Shown: piece by piece, positions 54,541-62,093 of the stretch
How positions within the stretch are numbered: position 1 is the stretch's first letter
Layout of the letters: each line of letters starts with the position of its first letter
NCBI RefSeq assembly: GCF_019656075.1
Contig: NZ_BPKZ01000002.1
Span: forward strand, 124,001-188,000
Length of the DNA stretch: 64,000 nucleotides
Reading direction: 5' to 3'
DNA from: Leuconostoc palmae
Lineage (GTDB): Bacteria > Bacillota > Bacilli > Lactobacillales > Lactobacillaceae
Notes under the pieces: generated by a model
Told to the model about the DNA's origin: nothing
Databases searched by the model: none
The model's input: the letters and a program-made list of their open reading frames with translations, nothing else
Program-made: the position numbers and the translations under genes

Positions 54541-54690
54541 TGTAAAACAGGTCGAAATTGACCTGTTTAGTTATTAAGTTAATATGTACGACGACTCCTC
54601 AGAAAGTACAAGCAAAAAGTTTAGTTTACTAATTTATGGGCGAGTGCAAAGATAAACTTTCTCAGAAGTCGTCATGTGTATATTTTAACA
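54541..54690 (-). ncRNA. Candidate structured RNA in the prophage
   Basis: No protein frame fits here. Arms 54590-54607 and 54656-54673 are complementary over 16 of 18 positions (GACGACT.CT.AGAAAGT), and the pairing can extend outward with A-T and G-T pairs. Between them lie 48 bases. Downstream on the minus strand is a second hairpin, AAACAGGTC/GACCTGTTT (54545-54553 and 54560-54568). The layout suggests a separate transcript of about 130 bases or a long leader. A promoter is not certain. Confidence 0.35.
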
Positions 54691-54751
54691 CACATTTAAT
54701 ACAATGTACTTTTTCATTTACTATGTACGAGTAACAGGCAAATGCCACTCA

Positions 54752-55406
54752 TTAAGTTGTGTTTGCTTTTTTCTGGTGCTTCGCATATAACAGCCATACA
54801 CCTGATTGATTGTATTGAACGCCGAGTTGATGCAATAATTTATTCATTGCCAGTCCGCTAAGCCCATAATCTTTAGCAATGAATGTGATGTTTACCAATG
54901 ACTTGTTTGATAAGACTAAGTCTGTATAATCTGCTTTTGGTTTCATCTCGTTATTTTGTTGTAGTAAGACAGAGTTTTCTTGTTGCAACGCTAATTTTTC
55001 TTGACGTTCTGTTTTCAATTCAGTTGCTAGACGGATAATAGTATCTGGATCAGTTAATACCTGTTCAATCTTTGCTTCAGTCATATATGCACCGTGTTTC
55101 AATACACTTGGAATAACTTCTGATGTCACCCAACGCTTGAATTTTCGTGCTGATGGTAATTTACTTGATAGAGATAATGAAATAACTCCCGACTGGTTAA
55201 TAACCGTCATTTGTTGCATTCCACCAGGGGTCTGTATTTTACCGACCCCTTTGTCTTCTTCATCGACATGAGCTTTAATTGCATCGGCTGTCCGAGAATA
55301 ACCCAGTGTCTTGGCTATATCTTTTGCAACTAAACCATACCTCTTCGTCAATCACTATTGTGCGAACCTCGTTCGCTTCAAAATTAAATACTTCTACTTC
55401 GTTCAT
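54752..55406 (-). pseudogene. Phage antirepressor (BRO-N / KilAC type) with frameshift
   Basis: The natural start is ATG 55404-55406 behind AAAGGA, reading NEVEVFNFEANEVRTIVIDE, then EVWF. One extra base near 55331 shifts the frame; it resumes as VAKDIAKTLGYSRTADAIKA, the BRO-N domain. KFKRWVTSEVIPSVLKHGAY follows, then a coiled stretch. A C-terminal KilAC-like domain (NITFIAKDYGLSGLAMNKLL) completes it. Family members counter the CI repressor during induction. With the frame broken, induction through this route is probably lost. A partial protein from the ATG at 55351 is possible. Confidence 0.82.
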
Positions 55407-55452
55407 GTTACTGTTCCTTTCTTGTGTTAAAATGGAACTGTTATTGTTCCAT

Positions 55453-55486
55453 AGCCTAACTACTTGTGCTAGTTAGGCTTTTCTTT
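55453..55486 (+). terminator. Terminator-like hairpin near the immunity region
   Basis: AGCCTAACTA/TAGTTAGGCT (55453-55462 and 55470-55479), ten perfect pairs, then TTTCTTT on the plus strand. No plus-strand gene ends just before it, so its purpose is unclear. Confidence 0.5.
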
Positions 55487-55523
55487 AATTATTTTTACAA
55501 TTCATTTAATCGGGAAGTGTTTT

Positions 55524-56024
55524 ATGCCTACTACAATACTGTTGCAATTAGTAACAACAGGAGTATCTTTAATCGGAATCGCTTTGTCTTTTTGGTTCGG
55601 AAGATTATCAGCTACTGCTGATATGAAGAAACGTTTAAAAGAACAACGATACTTTAAATTTTATATGCCTTTTTTCACTTACTTGATTCGCCATAATTAT
55701 GGAAGTTCAAATTACTACCAAATCATTTCTAGTTCTGGAAAATCTTCTGAATTATTGACAATGCTTTTTGATAACATCGGATATTTAGATAAGAAAACTT
55801 GTTCAAAACTATCTCATTTCTATCAACTTCATCTAAAAGCCTTGTCATTCGGTTCAGGTGACTTCAGATATGAAGCAGATGTTCTCGAACTAAATGACTT
55901 GTTCGATGAACTAGTTAATTTATCAACCATAGAATCCAGCAAATTAGCAGAATCATTAAAGCTAGACCAAACTCCACTAGAGTTGTTTTCCACCAATTCC
56001 ACCACCAAAAGTCATTGCAAATGA
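55524..56024 (+). CDS. Phage-region protein with one N-terminal TM segment
   Basis: I do not recognise this 166-residue protein. One hydrophobic segment (about residues 6-25) precedes a basic stretch (KKRLKEQRYFK) and a helical domain. The upstream ribosome binding site is modest (GGGAAG). It lies in the region of lysogeny genes but on the side where phages usually have early minus-strand genes, so it looks like an insertion. Its last 110 bases overlap a small minus-strand gene. Confidence 0.5.
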   Translation: MPTTILLQLVTTGVSLIGIALSFWFGRLSATADMKKRLKEQRYFKFYMPFFTYLIRHNYGSSNYYQIISSSGKSSELLTMLFDNIGYLDKKTCSKLSHFYQLHLKALSFGSGDFRYEADVLELNDLFDELVNLSTIESSKLAESLKLDQTPLELFSTNSTTKSHCK

Positions 56025-56130
56025 CGAATAATGCTAGACCTAAAATCAGCCCAATTTGCAATACTGGCGATAAAACCATCAGATAAGAATCTATTTTCGA
56101 AACCCCTTCAACTATTGTTGTTTCGTACAT
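55915..56130 (-). CDS. Small two-TM phage membrane protein
   Basis: A 71-residue frame with a hydrophobic centre and end (LQIGLILGLALFVICNDF and FGLALMILLICWILWLI) and a run of Trp between. The start ATG has AAAAAGGTAT upstream. It overlaps the end of the plus-strand gene, so one of the two 3' ends may not be real. I cannot name a function. Confidence 0.4.
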   Translation of the reverse strand: MYETTIVEGVSKIDSYLMVLSPVLQIGLILGLALFVICNDFWWWNWWKTTLVEFGLALMILLICWILWLIN

Positions 56131-56156
56131 TTTTATACCTTTTTCTTTTTAATTGA

Positions 56157-56318
56157 TTAAACGGTGTGTTTGAGAGCTTGCTCAACTTCGTCTTGAGTTA
56201 AGCTCTTTTTTGGTGCAACGTGATATGCGTTGCTAACCTTTGAGTAAACATCTTGCAACTCGGTTGAACTAAGTCCGCTTAATGCTTTAATTACACTTTC
56301 TTTCTTTTATGGTGTCAT
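56157..56318 (-). pseudogene. Small phage protein with a stop at codon 4
   Basis: The minus-strand start ATG (56316-56318) has a very good ribosome binding site, AAAGGAGAGAGG. The frame reads MTP, then TAA (56307-56309), then KKESVIKALSGLSSTELQDV, followed by YSKVSNAYHVAPKKS and DEVEQALKHTV to a TAA at 56157. It sits where cro-like or small early genes follow the repressor operator. The single stop suggests recent loss. Confidence 0.55.
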
Positions 56319-56341
56319 GCCTCTCTCCTTTATGCTGGCTG

Positions 56342-56369
56342 TTTCGGTTTTTCCGAAGTTATGTATAAT
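56342..56369 (+). promoter_or_regulatory. Repressor promoter and operator-like palindrome
   Basis: TATAAT (56364-56369) lies 32 bases before the repressor start. TTCGG/CCGAA (56343-56347 and 56353-56357) forms a palindrome over the expected -35 region, suiting autoregulation by the adjacent repressor. Confidence 0.45.
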
Positions 56370-56400
56370 ATAAGGTATAGAAAATAACGAGGAATAAAAC

Positions 56401-57087
56401 ATGTTCGCAAATAATTTAAAATATTTACGAGAAAAACATAATATGGACCAGCTAGATTTAGCTATAAAACTCGGCAGAAAGAATTCTTCTTCCGTTAGCG
56501 AATGGGAAAAAGGAAAATACACTCCAAAAATCGCTGTTCTGAATGATATTGCTGAAATATTTGATGTCTCTATTACTGATTTGATGAACAAAGATTTAAG
56601 TACGGAAACCGAATCTAGAGATTCATTACTGCGCATTTACGACAATTTACAACCTAATCGTCAACGTGTAGTTTATGAAACTGCTGAACAGCAATATAAT
56701 GAACAAAACAACGTTGTTGAGTTACCTACTAATAACGAAGTTGAAATATACGGAGCTGTTTCTGCCGGAACTGGTGAATATCTATTAGACGGTAAGCCAG
56801 AACTTGTTGAATATGATGGCGATGTTCCTACTCATGATTTCGCTGTTGTAGTCAATGGTGATTCAATGTTACCGTTATTCGAAGATAAACAAATCATATT
56901 TGTAAACAAAACAAAAGACGTGCGCTCTGGTCAAATAGTCATTGCAAACTACGATCATCAAGCTTATGTTAAAAAGTTCATGCGTGACGAAAATGGTTGC
57001 CGATTAGTTTCACTAAACAAAAAATACAGCGACTTACCAATTAACGAAGAACATGAGATGTCTATATTTGGTGTCGTTGTATTATAA
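56401..57087 (+). CDS. Phage CI-type repressor (HTH plus S24 peptidase)
   Basis: The lysogeny repressor of the prophage. Of 228 residues, an N-terminal HTH_XRE domain (NNLKYLREKHNMDQLDLAIK, then SSVSEWEKGKYTPK, residues 3-68) is followed by a linker and a LexA-like S24 domain. The self-cleavage Ala-Gly is in GAVSAGTGEY, the catalytic Ser in NGDSMLPLF and the Lys in AYVKKFMRD. All key residues are present, so it should be functional and SOS-cleavable. The ribosome binding site is AACGAGGA. It is the best-preserved phage gene here. Confidence 0.92.
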   Translation: MFANNLKYLREKHNMDQLDLAIKLGRKNSSSVSEWEKGKYTPKIAVLNDIAEIFDVSITDLMNKDLSTETESRDSLLRIYDNLQPNRQRVVYETAEQQYNEQNNVVELPTNNEVEIYGAVSAGTGEYLLDGKPELVEYDGDVPTHDFAVVVNGDSMLPLFEDKQIIFVNKTKDVRSGQIVIANYDHQAYVKKFMRDENGCRLVSLNKKYSDLPINEEHEMSIFGVVVL

Positions 57088-57113
57088 ACCGCTATGCGGT
57101 GTACATATTTTTT
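57088..57113 (+). terminator. Terminator after the repressor
   Basis: ACCGC/GCGGT (57088-57092 and 57096-57100), then GTACATATTTTTTT. Each of the next two genes also ends with a short hairpin followed by GTACAT. Confidence 0.65.
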
Positions 57114-57140
57114 TAATATCATTTGGCAAACGATTGACAT

Positions 57141-57169
57141 TATGTGCCGAGCAACCACATTAAAAGGTT
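57141..57169 (+). repeat. Direct repeat copy 1 before accessory gene 1
   Basis: TATGTGCCGAGCAACCACAT followed by TAAAAGGTT, 29 bases, identical to the copy at 57818-57846. It ends at the ribosome binding site of the following gene. A TTGACA (57134-57139) precedes only this copy. Confidence 0.9.
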
Positions 57170-57183
57170 AGAGGAGAGATAGA

Positions 57184-57783
57184 GTGTTTATTTTTATTTT
57201 TTTAATTCTGTTTGTGATATCACTGATTTTGTTTGCAAAATATCGTGAAAATGATGATTCAAAAAATTTGCCTTTGCAAAAGAAACCAAAAATATTTTTG
57301 GGATTAGCTGTCGTGTTTCTAGCTTTTACTATTTTATCTATAGCTACACGCAAGGAAACGTCAACTTCTGAAACAGTTTCTTCAAAACAATCTTCAGATA
57401 ATACAGATACAGATACAGATACAGATGATTCTAGTTCTTCAAGTAGTTCATCTTCTTCTGAATCAACTAGTAGCTCTTCATCAGAATCTTCATCGTCTTC
57501 TGATGCAATGAGTTATGAAGAAAAAGTTAATTCATTGCTAAAAGGAACTGCTCAAAAAGCTACATATGACAAAGATACAAATACATTAACCTATGTTGGA
57601 TTTGAAACATGGTCAGATATACCAGATGAACATCTTCAACATGCAATGGACATTCTAGAAACCATTGCAAATAGACAGGCTGTTGTATACGGAATGCATA
57701 ATCCAGAAATAAATGTTATTTTGCCCAATGGAGAATTGATAGCTAATAGCGATGGTAAAGGCGATATAGATTTCGTTAAATAA
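57184..57783 (+). CDS. Membrane-anchored Ser-rich protein, prophage accessory gene 1
   Basis: Starts at GTG with AGGAG seven bases upstream; 199 residues. Two hydrophobic segments (about 1-19 and 36-54) flank a short basic loop. A long Thr/Asp/Ser linker with a hexanucleotide repeat encoding Thr-Asp pairs and many Ser follows. A C-terminal domain (SYEEKVNSLLKGTAQKATYD and later ETIANRQAVVYGMHN) closes it and is expected outside the cell. I do not recognise the domain. The position between repressor and integrase is where superinfection exclusion genes of lactic phages are found. Confidence 0.65.
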   Translation: MFIFIFLILFVISLILFAKYRENDDSKNLPLQKKPKIFLGLAVVFLAFTILSIATRKETSTSETVSSKQSSDNTDTDTDTDDSSSSSSSSSSESTSSSSSESSSSSDAMSYEEKVNSLLKGTAQKATYDKDTNTLTYVGFETWSDIPDEHLQHAMDILETIANRQAVVYGMHNPEINVILPNGELIANSDGKGDIDFVK

Positions 57784-57796
57784 CGGTGAATAACTA

Positions 57797-57816
57797 ATGC
57801 CCATTTGGGCGTACAT
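57797..57816 (+). terminator. Hairpin ending accessory gene 1
   Basis: GCCC/GGGC (57799-57802 and 57807-57810), then GTACAT. The T run is weak. The same unit ends accessory gene 2. Confidence 0.5.
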
Positions 57817-57817
57817 A

Positions 57818-57846
57818 TATGTGCCGAGCAACCACATTAAAAGGTT
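57818..57846 (+). repeat. Direct repeat copy 2 before accessory gene 2
   Basis: Identical 29-base copy of the element at 57141-57169, again placed just before the ribosome binding site. Confidence 0.9.
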
Positions 57847-57864
57847 TTGGGAGATTTTTATTAA

Positions 57865-58515
57865 ATGAGTGCTTTTTTTGGAGTCTTGTTTGTTGTTTCA
57901 TTATTTATTTGTATTGGACTATCTATATATTCAATAATATTGAAATTACGAAATAAAAGTTTATCTTCAAATATAAAGAAGGTTTTTATTTCATCTACTA
58001 TAACTTTTTTTGTTTGTATTGTAGGAATCATCTTGACAACTAGTAACGGATCAGATGATGCAACTAAAAAGACCATTACTTCAACTTCAACTTCAACTAA
58101 TAGTAGCTCTGATAGTGTCGAATCGTCTTCTTCAACTGAGAAAAAGGAAACGAATAACGGTGTTAAAACTAAGCAATATGATGACAAAGATGCTTTATCG
58201 AACGCGACAGATTTTGATGATGACTCATACAAAGACAGTAACAATATCGGCAAAAGCGTTCATTTAACTAAAGCAAAGATTGGAAGAGTTGATCAACAAG
58301 ATGGTGGTATTTGGATTCAAACAATAAATGATACTACAAGTATTAATAATACATTTGTTCAAGCAATAAACTTACCTTCATATAACTTTAAAGAAGGTGA
58401 CGTTGTTGATATCAAGGCAACGCTACAAGGTATGAAAAAATCGATGGTCACTTTCAAAAATGATAGTGATAAATATCCTACATTGTGGATCACTTCTATT
58501 CAAAAGACAAACTAA
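57865..58515 (+). CDS. Membrane-anchored Ser-rich protein, prophage accessory gene 2
   Basis: 216 residues with the same build as accessory gene 1: two hydrophobic segments (about 2-25 and 36-54), a Ser/Thr-rich linker, and a different C-terminal domain (GKSVHLTKAKIGRVDQQDGG, then FKEGDVVDIKATLQGMKK). The C-terminal part has the beta-rich look of an OB-fold but I cannot assign it. The N-terminal halves of the two proteins are only loosely alike, while the flanking DNA is repeated. Confidence 0.65.
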   Translation: MSAFFGVLFVVSLFICIGLSIYSIILKLRNKSLSSNIKKVFISSTITFFVCIVGIILTTSNGSDDATKKTITSTSTSTNSSSDSVESSSSTEKKETNNGVKTKQYDDKDALSNATDFDDDSYKDSNNIGKSVHLTKAKIGRVDQQDGGIWIQTINDTTSINNTFVQAINLPSYNFKEGDVVDIKATLQGMKKSMVTFKNDSDKYPTLWITSIQKTN

Positions 58516-58516
58516 T

Positions 58517-58538
58517 TAATGCCCACTTGGGCGTACAT
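58517..58538 (+). terminator. Hairpin ending accessory gene 2
   Basis: GCCC/GGGC (58521-58524 and 58529-58532), then GTACAT; matches the hairpin at 57797-57816 except for one loop base. Confidence 0.5.
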
Positions 58539-58582
58539 AATAGACAATGAAGTCTCTAAAATAAGCAAACAAAAAAGCACAC

Positions 58583-58816
58583 TCAAGTGATTTTTAGACT
58601 TAAAATACTATTAACAAAATCTATGGATTCAGAATCTAATTGTAGCCAGTGTACATTCTCTCCATCGGTCATATCTAATAGAGGCTTCCCAGACAACAAA
58701 TGAATTAACATATCTTTATTGATAGTCGGCTCGCTATTGAAATCACGATAACAACCAATGTTATTAATTTCTTCTACTTCATCTATAGAATCTATTTTTA
58801 AAATCAAATCATCCAT
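58583..58816 (-). CDS. Small acidic protein, unknown
   Basis: 77 residues, acidic, no membrane segment. I do not recognise it. The ATG has GGAGAG upstream at suitable distance. It is divergent from the next gene with only 24 bases between starts, so the two may form a functional pair such as a toxin-antitoxin or immunity pair. That is a guess from layout only. Confidence 0.5.
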   Translation of the reverse strand: MDDLILKIDSIDEVEEINNIGCYRDFNSEPTINKDMLIHLLSGKPLLDMTDGENVHWLQLDSESIDFVNSILSLKIT

Positions 58817-58840
58817 TTAGAAAGCTCTCCGCATAAAAAC

Positions 58841-59620
58841 ATGAAAAGAAAAAAATCATTAAAAATTAATAGATCAAACGAAGAATACAAGGTACAGTTA
58901 ATTAACTGTTTTAACAACTTAGTAAAAGATTCCGAAAATTATGACAAGGGTAATTTTGAGTCTATTAGGAGATCGTCAGTAACTCTTCGCATGCTATTCT
59001 ATAACTCGATTAATTCACATAGTATTTTAGACCAATTAGTAGATACAAGCAAATTAAAAATACTTAACACGTTCCTTATAGAAAAAAATGACAGTTGCTA
59101 TTTTGGTGATGTATATCTAGTTCAAAAAATAGGAACGGTATTAGACAAGAATAAAATCTACACTACTTTCATACCGGATGATTTGACGATAATGTCTACA
59201 GGCAAAAAAATATCTTTCAAAGACTGGTGGTCAGGTAAAATATTTTTCATGAATGAGGGTACAGAAATCACACGACATAAGCTTATAACAGTAATGGCTA
59301 ATCAGGATGGAGGTGCTCATGTAGACGATTCAGTTGATTCTGCTTATCTGAATATATCAAGGGGTAATACAGGATATAGTGTAAATTTATCCGAATTTTT
59401 CCCCAACGAAATATATTCAAAAATGGATCCTGATAAGAATGGATTTATACAAACGAAAGATCTTAATTTAGCATTAATGAGAAAAATTGTTCACGAAGTT
59501 TTGGTATCACTACCAAGGCAATTACAAATTGATATTGACTATAATCCAGACTTTTCATATAACATGAAAAGTAATCTAAATAAGCTAATGTTTTCGATTA
59601 AAGTTTCTAACAGTAAATAA
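58841..59620 (+). CDS. Unknown cargo protein with DGGAHVD motif
   Basis: 259 residues, soluble. The most striking stretch is ITVMANQDGGAHVDDSVDSA near residues 150-170, preceded by FKDWWSGKIFFMN. I recognise no family with certainty. There is no usual ribosome binding site before the ATG; the upstream bases belong to the divergent gene's own leader. It lies between the accessory genes and integrase, a known cargo site in temperate phages. Confidence 0.6.
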   Translation: MKRKKSLKINRSNEEYKVQLINCFNNLVKDSENYDKGNFESIRRSSVTLRMLFYNSINSHSILDQLVDTSKLKILNTFLIEKNDSCYFGDVYLVQKIGTVLDKNKIYTTFIPDDLTIMSTGKKISFKDWWSGKIFFMNEGTEITRHKLITVMANQDGGAHVDDSVDSAYLNISRGNTGYSVNLSEFFPNEIYSKMDPDKNGFIQTKDLNLALMRKIVHEVLVSLPRQLQIDIDYNPDFSYNMKSNLNKLMFSIKVSNSK

Positions 59621-59625
59621 AAAAC

Positions 59626-59655
59626 ACACCCTATCCGACCAAAGACTGAGGTGTG
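59626..59655 (-). terminator. Hairpin after the cargo gene
   Basis: CACACC/GGTGTG around 19 bases, with six A on the left, so the T run is on the minus strand. It is a weak candidate for stopping antisense transcription from the integrase side. Confidence 0.35.
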
Positions 59656-59707
59656 CTAATGATTATACATAAACGCACTGGGCGTTCTGTTATATTGTAA
59701 CAGATGT

Positions 59708-59736
59708 AAGCCCCTTTTTAAAGGAGGCTTTTTTAT
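59708..59736 (+). promoter_or_regulatory. Hairpin covering the integrase ribosome binding site
   Basis: AAGCCCCTT pairs with AAGGAGGCTT (59708-59716 and 59721-59730), followed by TTTTTTA. The Shine-Dalgarno AAAGGAGG is inside the stem, and the stem plus T run also fits an intrinsic terminator. Either way integrase expression from upstream would be low. Confidence 0.55.
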
Positions 59737-60180
59737 ATGGCAAGTTTTGAAAAACGTGGTAAGAAATGGCGAGCAGTCGTCTCTTATGTTAACGGTCACG
59801 GAGTTTTCAAAAAAGTTACATCTACATTTGATACACAACGTGAAGCTACGTTGTGGGCTGCTAAGGAAGAGGTTAAGGTAAAAAACGGATATGATCCAGA
59901 AAAATCAAAAATGACCTTTAGCAATTATTATCTTGAATGGTTGAAAACATACAAAGAGCCGACCGTCAGAATATCATCTATTCAGATAAGATTTCACGGT
60001 TTACGCCATTCACACGTATCCTACCTCTTACACAATGGTGTGGACATCGACTACATTTCCAAAAGAGTCGGACACTCTAACATCGGAATAACGCTCAGTG
60101 TGTATAGCCACATGCTAAAAGAAAAAGAACAAACTCAACGTGAGCTTGCTCTTAATATACTGGATAATATTAGGGAATAA
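59737..60180 (+). pseudogene. Tyrosine integrase with large in-frame internal deletion
   Basis: The first 75 residues (ASFEKRGKKWRAVVSYVNGH, then FDTQREATLWAAKEEV) are the arm-binding domain and the start of the core-binding domain. The last 60 (FHGLRHSHVSYLLHNGVDID, then GHSNIGITLSVYSHML) are the C-terminal catalytic part with HxLRH, GH and the nucleophile Tyr. The middle, roughly 200-230 residues including the first catalytic Arg and the beta-hairpin Lys, is missing, yet the frame is kept. A protein of 147 residues can be made but cannot recombine DNA by the normal mechanism. Confidence 0.9.
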
Positions 60181-60242
60181 TAAGTTACTTTCCCCAATTT
60201 TCCCCAGAAACGCTGTAAAACAGCGGTATAAATGGCTATTAA

Positions 60243-60518
60243 TTACTTAACAGCTTCTTTCAAAGCTTTACCAGGCTTAAATGCTGGAACCTTTGATGCA
60301 GGAATTTCAATTTCTGCACCAGTTTGTGGGTTACGGCCCTTACGAGCAGCACGATCACGAACTTCGAAGTTACCAAAACCAATCAATTGAACTTTTTCAC
60401 CGTTCTTCAAGGCTTCTTCAATTGAAGCAAATACTGCGTCAACTGATGCAGTAGCATCTTTCTTTGTCAAACCTGTTGCCTTTGCAACTGAATCTACTAA
60501 TTCTTGCTTATTAGCCAT
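60243..60518 (-). CDS. hup: DNA-binding protein HU
   Basis: Abundant nucleoid protein of 91 residues. [20 protein letters not shown] and the arm sequence [20 protein letters not shown], then [14 protein letters not shown], are classical HU. Strong ribosome binding site (CAGGAGA). A hairpin CGCTGT/ACAGCG (60211-60225) past the stop may terminate it, though its T run is short. It marks the chromosomal side of the prophage. Confidence 0.97.
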   Translation of the reverse strand: MANKQELVDSVAKATGLTKKDATASVDAVFASIEEALKNGEKVQLIGFGNFEVRDRAARKGRNPQTGAEIEIPASKVPAFKPGKALKEAVK

Positions 60519-60679
60519 TTTTGTTCTCCTGAGAGTATTTTATTAACCGTTAAACGGTTTTGAAATCTGTCGAAACATTATTTCATATAATTAGAATAAC
60601 ATACGAAACACCGAATGTGTAGTAATTACGCGGTTTTTCGGCTATTCGTAATCAATTTGTTACATTTTTTTATAACAAA

Positions 60680-61993
60680 TTACTTTCTAGCACGTACAAT
60701 TAATTTGATTGGTGTTCCAGTAAAGTCAAAGGCTTCGCGAATTTTATTTTCCAAAAAACGTTCATAAGAAAAATGCATCAATTCAACATCATTAACAAAA
60801 ATAACAAATGTTGGTGGTTGTACGGCTACCTGTGTAGCATAATAAACACGTAAACGTCTGCCATTATCTGTTGGCGTAGGGTTAACAGCTATTGCATCCA
60901 TAATAACATCGTTAAGTGTAGAAGAAGAAATACGCTTACGATGATTATTATCAACATCTTTTACAATTTGTGGAATTCTATCCAATCGTTGCCCTGTTTT
61001 TGCAGAAACAAAAATTATTGGTGCATAATCCAAAAACTTGAATTCTGAACGAATCAAGTTTTCAAAACCTTTCATGGTATGCCCATCTTTTTCAATAGCA
61101 TCCCATTTATTGACAACAATGACCATTGCTCTACCAGCATCATGTGCAAAGCCAGCAACGTGTTTATCTTGCTCTCTAATGCCTGATTCTGCATCAATTA
61201 CCATCAAGATAACATTACTGTTATCAATTGCTTTAAGTGCACGCATAACAGAATATTTTTCGGTATTTTCATAAACTTTTCCGCGTTTTCTCATACCAGC
61301 TGTATCAACCATGATAAATTCATCGCCTTCAGCAGTTATAAAACGTGAATCAATGGCATCGCGAGTTGTCCCCTCAATGTCAGATACAATAACGCGTTGC
61401 TCACCCAGCATTGCATTAACAATTGATGATTTTCCAACATTTGGTCGACCAATAATACTAAACTTGATAGCACTATCATCTTCTTGTTCAGCTGCTTCAT
61501 CTGGAAAATGTTTGACAACTTCATCAAGCAAATCGCCTAGTCCAAGTCCATGCGACCCTGAAACAGGGAACAAATCACCTAATCCTAGCGAGTAAAAATC
61601 ATAAATATCTTGTCTCATTTCAGGATTATCGACTTTATTTACAGCTAAGACAACGGGCTTTTTTGTTTTATATAACATCTTCGCAACAACTTCATCTGCA
61701 TTAGTCACGCCTTCTCTACCCGAAGTAACCATGACAATAACATCGGCCTCGTCAATCGCCAACTCTACTTGCGCACGAATCTCAGCTAAAAATGGCTCAT
61801 CGCCTAATTCAATACCGCCAGTATCTATAATTCTAAACTCATAGTTTAACCATTCAGCTGGTGCATATAAACGATCTCTTGTTACGCCAGGTTTGTCTTC
61901 AACAATTGCTATTCTTTCCCCAGCCATACGGTTAAAAATAGTTGATTTACCAACATTTGGTCGACCAACAATTGCTACTAATGGTGCTGCCAT
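60680..61993 (-). CDS. der: Ribosome-associated GTPase Der
   Basis: Essential double GTPase for 50S assembly. The first G domain has [15 protein letters not shown] and DTGGIELGD, the second has [27 protein letters not shown] and VNKWD. A C-terminal KH-like domain follows. I take ATG 61991-61993 (437 residues) because AAGGAG lies nine bases before it; the longer frame adds 20 residues of leader. It follows rpsA on the same strand with a terminator between. Confidence 0.96.
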   Translation of the reverse strand: MAAPLVAIVGRPNVGKSTIFNRMAGERIAIVEDKPGVTRDRLYAPAEWLNYEFRIIDTGGIELGDEPFLAEIRAQVELAIDEADVIVMVTSGREGVTNADEVVAKMLYKTKKPVVLAVNKVDNPEMRQDIYDFYSLGLGDLFPVSGSHGLGLGDLLDEVVKHFPDEAAEQEDDSAIKFSIIGRPNVGKSSIVNAMLGEQRVIVSDIEGTTRDAIDSRFITAEGDEFIMVDTAGMRKRGKVYENTEKYSVMRALKAIDNSNVILMVIDAESGIREQDKHVAGFAHDAGRAMVIVVNKWDAIEKDGHTMKGFENLIRSEFKFLDYAPIIFVSAKTGQRLDRIPQIVKDVDNNHRKRISSSTLNDVIMDAIAVNPTPTDNGRRLRVYYATQVAVQPPTFVIFVNDVELMHFSYERFLENKIREAFDFTGTPIKLIVRARK

Positions 61994-62054
61994 AAATGAT
62001 GTCTCCTTTTTAATACCGCGAACAACCTCAAACGTCCGCTCAACTTTATACAAA

Positions 62055-62084
62055 ATAAAAGAACTGGCGAACCAGCTCTTTTAT
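62055..62084 (-). terminator. Terminator of rpsA
   Basis: AAAAGAACTGG/CCAGCTCTTTT (62057-62067 and 62072-62082), one mismatch, loop CGAA, then TATTTTGT on the minus strand. Confidence 0.75.
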
Positions 62085-62093
62085 TGACTTATT

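Larger units (their letters stand above)
50742..60180. mobile_element. Shrunken prophage remnant (integrase to terminase)
   Basis: A block of phage genes between the TPR gene and hup. Integrase, accessory genes and repressor are on the plus strand on the right. Antirepressor, small accessory genes, HNH, and small and large terminase are on the minus strand on the left. That is the order of a temperate siphovirus with the replication, head, tail and lysis modules deleted. At 9.4 kb it is about a quarter of a normal genome. Integrase, antirepressor, HNH and large terminase are all broken, so it should not excise or package itself. Clear attachment repeats were not found. The TPR-proximal gap (50555-50741) holds no gene. 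Confidence 0.9.

Noticed and set aside
57400-57425. Hexanucleotide repeat (ACAGAT)n as a phase-variable tract
   Set aside because: Units of six bases keep the frame and the repeat encodes a Thr-Asp linker, so slippage would only change linker length.
58078-58100. ACTTCA repeats in the second accessory gene
   Set aside because: Also in units of six within a Ser/Thr linker; no on-off switching expected.
50555-60242. Search for attL/attR direct repeats at the prophage ends
   Set aside because: Only short similarities such as AGTTACT occur near 50690 and 60183; nothing long or placed well enough to call an attachment core. The left end was probably lost by deletion.
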